From Gnetum montanum (Eukaryota; Streptophyta; Gnetopsida; Gnetales; Gnetaceae): a DNA stretch of 24,819 bases. The translations under genes were made by a program, and so were the position numbers. The notes below the pieces were generated by a model. The model made no database searches, was not told where the DNA came from, and worked only from the letters and a program-made list of their open reading frames with translations. Below, piece after piece: positions 19,871 to 24,819 of this stretch (positions are counted from its first letter, which is position 1; each line of letters starts with the position of its first letter). The stretch lies in the NCBI GenBank assembly GCA_015680685.1, contig MNCI01004867.1, positions 29,377-54,195 on the forward strand. Direction: 5' to 3'.

Positions 19871-21257
19871 CATTAAACACTTGGCCATCCAAGTAAAATC
19901 CCCTTAAAACTACAAATAAATCTCCCCTCATAGAAAATCTAGACTCCTCAAAGAAAAATAATAAATAATAGAAATAGAATGTAGAAAGAAATTTTCACAA
20001 TCTAATCTACACAAATAGAGTACATGATCTAGGGGAAAATATAATGAAATAATCCTTAGATGAATTGAAAAATACAAATGATTAAATAATAAATCAATCA
20101 CATTCCAAATCTTGGAAGAGAAAAGAAACACGTAGCAAAGGTGGTACAACTTCTAGTCTTCATTCTTTTAGCTCTGATCCAATAACCAATGAAATGTCAA
20201 GCCAAATCTAAGTGATGTAAGTTAAATTCCCAAATAATCCAAATACAATTTAAAATCAAAGTATGTGGCAAGCCTTAGTTATATACAAATGGATGATATC
20301 TAAGCATTTTTTTTATAGATATTACATCATAAAAATTTTACATCTTTTCTAAGTCTAATTTAAGTTATTGAAATGGCTTGAAATGGCTTTTTCATTTTGT
20401 GCAACAACTATATGGGACATTCCACTCATGTCTTGATTGTCCACTCTATCAAGGTTAGCTCTTTAGTGGTATGTCTAAAATTAGCTAGGATGTCCATCTT
20501 GAGATCTAGAATCATTTTGGTGAAATTTTCATCTTCTAGCTTAGACATCCATCATAGTTGAAAGCTAAGCTTAGAACTCATTCAGCATTCTATAGGGAGA
20601 TCCATAGTTGGGTGTGGATGTTCACCTTGAACCTAAAGCTAAGAGAAGATGAGCTTTAACTTCTTGGACCTTGCTCCCATGCATCTTGAATAATTTGCAT
20701 GGACCTACAATAGCTTCTCCTTTCTCCAACCATGTTCCAAGCTTTAGCATCTTGAAAAGTCCCTTATCATCATGCACAACTAATCACACTTCTCCATATT
20801 CTAGTTTTTAGATCACTCAAACATGAGATAGATCAACAATCTTTCTATTTTTGGTAATTTATAAAAACTTAAAAATGAATGAATAGTATGTAATCTAACA
20901 AACATTCAGCAAGGCATAAATCTAAGATGCATTCAAACAAAAGAGCAATATATGGAGTTGAAGATCTCACAAAATTTTATATCATAGCTAAATATAACAT
21001 CATAATCAAAATATCCATGTATCATCACATCATTACATATTCAAGAATAACTACACTAACTATCGTAAGTTCATAAAACATAAAACATCATAACTAAACA
21101 TAACCACTAAAATATAACATCCTAAAGAAAGAGCATAGATATATTTGGGCACTGATCTTAGAGCCAATGGACATAGTCTTCATCTCTCTTCTCCTTTTTT
21201 GGATATCATCCAAAAATATGGAAAGAGATTCAAACGCCCTTAATTGGATTCAACATG
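19871..21257. other. AT-rich stretch with only coding-like scraps
   Basis: No gene supported. On the minus strand about 39 codons are open near 20545-20426 (contains FTKMILDLKMDILANFRHTT), which may be a relic of an ORF. GCTCTGATCCAA at 20171-20182 looks like a damaged tRNA-Met type PBS on the minus strand, but no LTR could be tied to it. Confidence 0.3.
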
Positions 21258-22290
21258 TTACTCACTTGACATATACTTCTCTACTTTATCATCATTACTA
21301 TTAGGAGTTCATAGCTCTTCCTCTGAATCAACTAACTCTATTATAATTATGTATCACTAAGATTGAAGATTTTCTTTGAAACCTAAGGACTATTCTAGAA
21401 ATGGATAAGTATGGGATCGACTAAGAGAATGGTGTTGTTGATAGGCATTTAGTATTGGTGGACCAAAGAGACTATTCATAGCCTAGATGATAGGGTCATC
21501 TAAAGTCCTCCATCTCTTGCAAGATAACTTTCTCATAACATGTACATCCTCTCGAAAAGCATGCAAGTCATGATGTTGATCCTCATTGCTCTCTTGATCC
21601 TCCTATTGATGCACCTCACTTGCTGGTGCTATCTCATCATCAAAATCCTTTACTCTAACAGAATCATAACCTCTATACAAATCCACATTGGAAGAATGTG
21701 CATGAGGAATATGCTCATTATATGACTATGTGGATTTTCCAATAGGTTCCTCATTTGAGATAGAGAGAAGCTCCTCTTGTTGAGAGGTGCTAGGCTATGA
21801 GTGCCTTCTCTCATGCCTAGCAACTTATCTGTCCAGGATGGACAAGTTACAATTTATTTTTCCAAAGGTCTTGGCAAAGGCCTATGAAGGCTCATTCAAG
21901 GTGGAATTAAGCTAATATTTGACAAGTCTAAAATAAGAAAGATGAGGTCTAGCACCCTATGCTATAGAAGATTTAGTTACTCTTTCATGATAATCTTATT
22001 TATTTGTATACTTAGTTATCCCCTTCCTACCACTGATGATGGACATGTTGGAAATATCAATGCCTTCATTGTTGATAATGAGTCAAATTGGCAATGGATG
22101 CTCAAATATTTGGACTTTGGAATCTTCCAAGATGATGTCTCTATACATGGTATAGCTGAAATCCAACTTGACTCCTCCAAGTAAGAAATAAAAAATCAAA
22201 GCCTACCATGGCTACAAGTGATCATAGCCCATCCTTCACTATAGGATTGTAGTAAATGATAAGAGATCTAATGGAAGCATGTGCTATCAT
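21258..22290 (-). pseudogene. Decayed retroelement-type ORF, resembling the ORF at 885-2151
   Basis: One minus-strand frame can be followed from about 22290 to TAA at 21258-21260, some 340 codons, with no frameshift from 22241 onward. Stops: 12 TAG (22239, 22212, 22203, 21957, 21912, 21882, 21795, 21726, 21603, 21483, 21390, 21357), 4 TGA (22236, 22083, 21354, 21309) and 2 TAA (21996, 21825). The N-terminal part has ALIFYFLLGGVKLDFSYTMY and EDSKVQIFEHPLPI, a layout like the plant Transposase_32-type domain. The C-terminal part is acidic and Q/S/E/H-rich (RVKDFDDEIAPASEVHQ; EDQESNEDQHHDLHAFREDV), then AMNSLFGPPILNAYQQHHSL. The antisense + strand frame at 21942-22184 is only a shadow. The family assignment is tentative; the coding origin is well supported. 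Confidence 0.55.
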
Positions 22291-24730
22291 ATCTATCCTA
22301 TTTACTTTATTTTTGTAACACAAAGTTAGAATCCCCAAACACTCTTAAGAAAAAATCCCTTTTACACTTTGAAAAATAGTATTTGCAAAGATATCACCAA
22401 GGGAGTTTATCCATAATTTGTTAGCCCTTGAAGCATCAAACCTAGTAGCTCATTAATCAAATTGGAAAAAACTATAATAATAATGTTATTAACAAACATA
22501 CTAAATATGCCTCTATTTACATCCATCATGCAAATATTGTATAAAAATTCTCTAATCTTAATCTCAATAAAAGTAATAGAGAAAGCCAAAATGAAAGACA
22601 TTTCTAATGCATCAAAATACAACTAACTTTGTGACCTCTTATGTGGCTTAAAATCAAAATTTTTTTGACATTACTAGAAATATTTTTGATGAGACACATA
22701 CCTCTTCCTTGCCATCTTTGAATTGAAAGAATATTTGTAGATACTCTCTTCTTAGTAAAAGTATGAATTCTCATCTACTATTACTCTTCCACTACCAAAT
22801 TTATTGTCCTAAAATCTCTTTGTGTTCTCTTTAATTCTTACCATGACATCTCTTATTCAATCCTTTCTCACTCTTCCTTGTTAGATGCCTTCAAAACTAA
22901 GTGCAAATGAGGAAAATGAAGACATCAAAGGCTTTTATGATTACACCCTAGGATTAGAGCCTCATTTTTTTTGACACTGCATGGCTAGGACATTTCACAT
23001 ACATGATGGACATTAAGGGAACCCTACAAGGGTATTCAACGTTAGTTTGAACATCCCACCTAAGGGGACTTGAGTTTAAGGTGGATGTCCCACCTATCTT
23101 GAGATCAAATTTTTGGGACATATGTAAGGGCTCACAAGCCTTGAAAATATTTCCAAAGTTACAAGACTAGGACAAAATAAAAATTATAAAAAAAAAGACA
23201 AAAATTCCTAATTTATCTTACAAGCTAGGAAGAAAATTTTATCTCAAGCTTACCTAATTGGACATGATATCAATCTTTAGATCATGTAGTAATAGTGTAT
23301 GATAAGCTAGTTCTTATTTGTTCTTATTCTTCCAATGATTGTACCTTCTTGTTCCCCTTTTTCCTATATTCTAGGAACATTGTTTCTAGATTGTCTTAAC
23401 CCTTGGGTGTGGGTTGGAACATCTTTTCCTTCATGTATCTTTTCTTGAGAGCTACTTTTGAAAACCCATTGTTTTATCATATGATCCTACAATATGTCAC
23501 TAAAAGAAATCTTTTCTTTTCTTGTGCAATTGAAGGTCATGCCATTAGCAAGTGGTGTGATTCACGTTCATACCATCTATATTACGTTAAGTGATATGAA
23601 TTAAATCATGCTATTAAAAATTATATATGACATAATGCTCATGTTGCTTATATGTTTTGCTAACAGTTTAAAAAATTATAAATTTTTCACCTTTGTTACG
23701 CATCATATAATGATGTACTCTTAAGCAATCAAATTTGATGAATATGTAATGTAAAATTAAACAGAGATAAACAATGTATCCGGCATAGCTATCATGCATC
23801 AATGAATATTTGTAAAGGTAATCAAAGCTTAATGAAGGTAACCAATGCAAAATGAATTTTTGGCTTTAGCATTGCATTTTTTTCATAGTGCACATGCTCT
23901 CCTTCAACACTTTCTTTTCACGAAACTACATTCCTTTTATTTGTAGCTCTCTACAAATCAATTCATAATGACGAGAGGAAAATAAAGTCATGATGGTGAT
24001 TGTATTTTGAGATTTATTCTTCACATACTATTACCAATATGATTTCTCTATGTCTTGTAGTCTCTTACTGAAGGTAAGGATTTTTCTAAATCATGCCATA
24101 CCTTGGCTTTAATTATTTTTCATTGCTTATGTCACATCCAAAAATTAACTTAATTGTACATAAATTTATAAAATCACTCTAGGGGCATCATTAAATTCTA
24201 TATATTCCATAAGGAAAAACTTAAAATCCAAAATTAAATTATTGGATAACCTTAAATCACTAAGTATGAACATTAGTAACCAATTAGCATACATGACTTA
24301 ACAAAATCTATGTAATGTTATGCCACCAACATAAGCATCTTTCATTAAGCCAAAGATACAAGTTATAAATGATACATAAAATAACCACATGAGCTACTTT
24401 TACAAATCCATGATATGGCTCTAAAATATACCAATGTTTGAATCCTTCATTGTAAAGTATCCTTAATCACTAATACTCTTGTAATGCACTACAATCTAGC
24501 ATCTGTCCATCCAAGCCTCCTAACTAAGATTTGTATCAAACATATGTAAGAATGATTAGCACACATTCACAGTAGATAAAATCATCTTGGTGCCACCTGA
24601 AACAAGCTCTAAGATGGGGCCCATGCTACAAAGTATACCATTAGAACCAACAAAAATTACTAATTAACCAAACTATTAATCAAAGCATAACCATTAACAT
24701 AATCATTAACTAAATTATCAATATTACTGT
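22291..24730. other. AT-rich DNA, nothing recognised
   Basis: Short open frames here lack codon texture or homology that I can see. No LTR ends, PBS, hairpin arrays or tandem repeats stand out. Confidence 0.4.
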
Positions 24731-24819
24731 TGATGAGTTGCGATATCACGTACACGATATCGCAGCTCGTTGCCAGTTCTATAAATAAGAGGCGGCTTTC
24801 CCTTGTTCACTCATCTAGA
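24731..24819 (+). mobile_element. Start of a family A LTR, truncated by the window end
   Basis: TGATGAGTTGCGATATCACG starts at 24731, followed by ACGATATCGC (24754-24763), TATAAATA (24780-24787) and AGAGGCGG, closely matching 81-180. No polypurine tract precedes it, so it is probably the 5' LTR of another element (or a solo LTR) continuing to the right. Confidence 0.8.

Noticed and set aside
20171-20182. GCTCTGATCCAA, like the reverse complement of a tRNA-Met primer binding site
   Set aside because: It has a one-base deletion, and no LTR end or gag could be placed on the proper sides.
21942-22184. Open + strand frame of 80 codons with a hydrophobic start
   Set aside because: Antisense to the longer decayed minus-strand frame whose stops are nearly all TAG/TGA; no supporting features of its own.
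23403-23594. 63-codon + strand ORF
   Set aside because: No recognisable motif, splice sites or neighbouring coding frame; length expected by chance in AT-rich DNA.

Overview
The window reads as nuclear DNA from a plant with a large, repeat-rich genome. It is AT-rich, has no compact operons, and carries LTR retrotransposons with plant-type TATA boxes and a gag with a plant Ty3/gypsy-type zinc knuckle. A decayed gene with short GT-AG introns is also present. Many retroelement reading frames are still in register but full of stop codons, almost all TAG or TGA. That fits long-retained, heavily CG/CHG-methylated DNA of the kind described for gymnosperms, although the sequence does not prove the lineage. 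I find no intact host gene and nothing bacterial.

Layout. Positions 1-884 are the 3' end of a family A LTR retrotransposon on + (internal end, polypurine tract, 804-bp LTR). From 885 to 2151 lies a decayed + strand ORF that starts exactly at the LTR edge. From about 2537 to 7660 there is a probable DNA-transposon relic. It holds a minus-strand, multi-exon pseudogene with a coiled coil and a C-terminal Ulp1/C48-like protease domain, between repeat-rich arms. From 7661 to 10868 the DNA is mostly featureless, apart from one exon-like minus-strand ORF (8206-8502). Positions 10869-16914 are a second family A element (element B) on the minus strand: 5' LTR with perfect 8-bp terminal inverted repeats, degraded PBS, gag pseudogene, a second unknown ORF with an LTR-like promoter in front of it, polypurine tract, and a 3' LTR stub. 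No pol is visible in it.

Positions 17021-19865 are a 2845-bp solo LTR of another family, flanked by a perfect 5-bp duplication CAAAT. It holds a nine-copy 29-bp minisatellite upstream of its TATA box, and two ambiguous bases at the ends of an inverted repeat. From 21258 to about 22290 is a third decayed ORF (minus) that resembles the first. The window ends at 24731-24819 in the start of another family A LTR.

The elements do not form a pathway; this is layered transposon debris. Three things stand out. The stop-codon spectrum looks like a fossil record of methylation. A GATATC palindrome promoter module is shared by four promoters, one of them outside any recognisable LTR. The Ulp1-like pseudogene keeps two in-phase introns.
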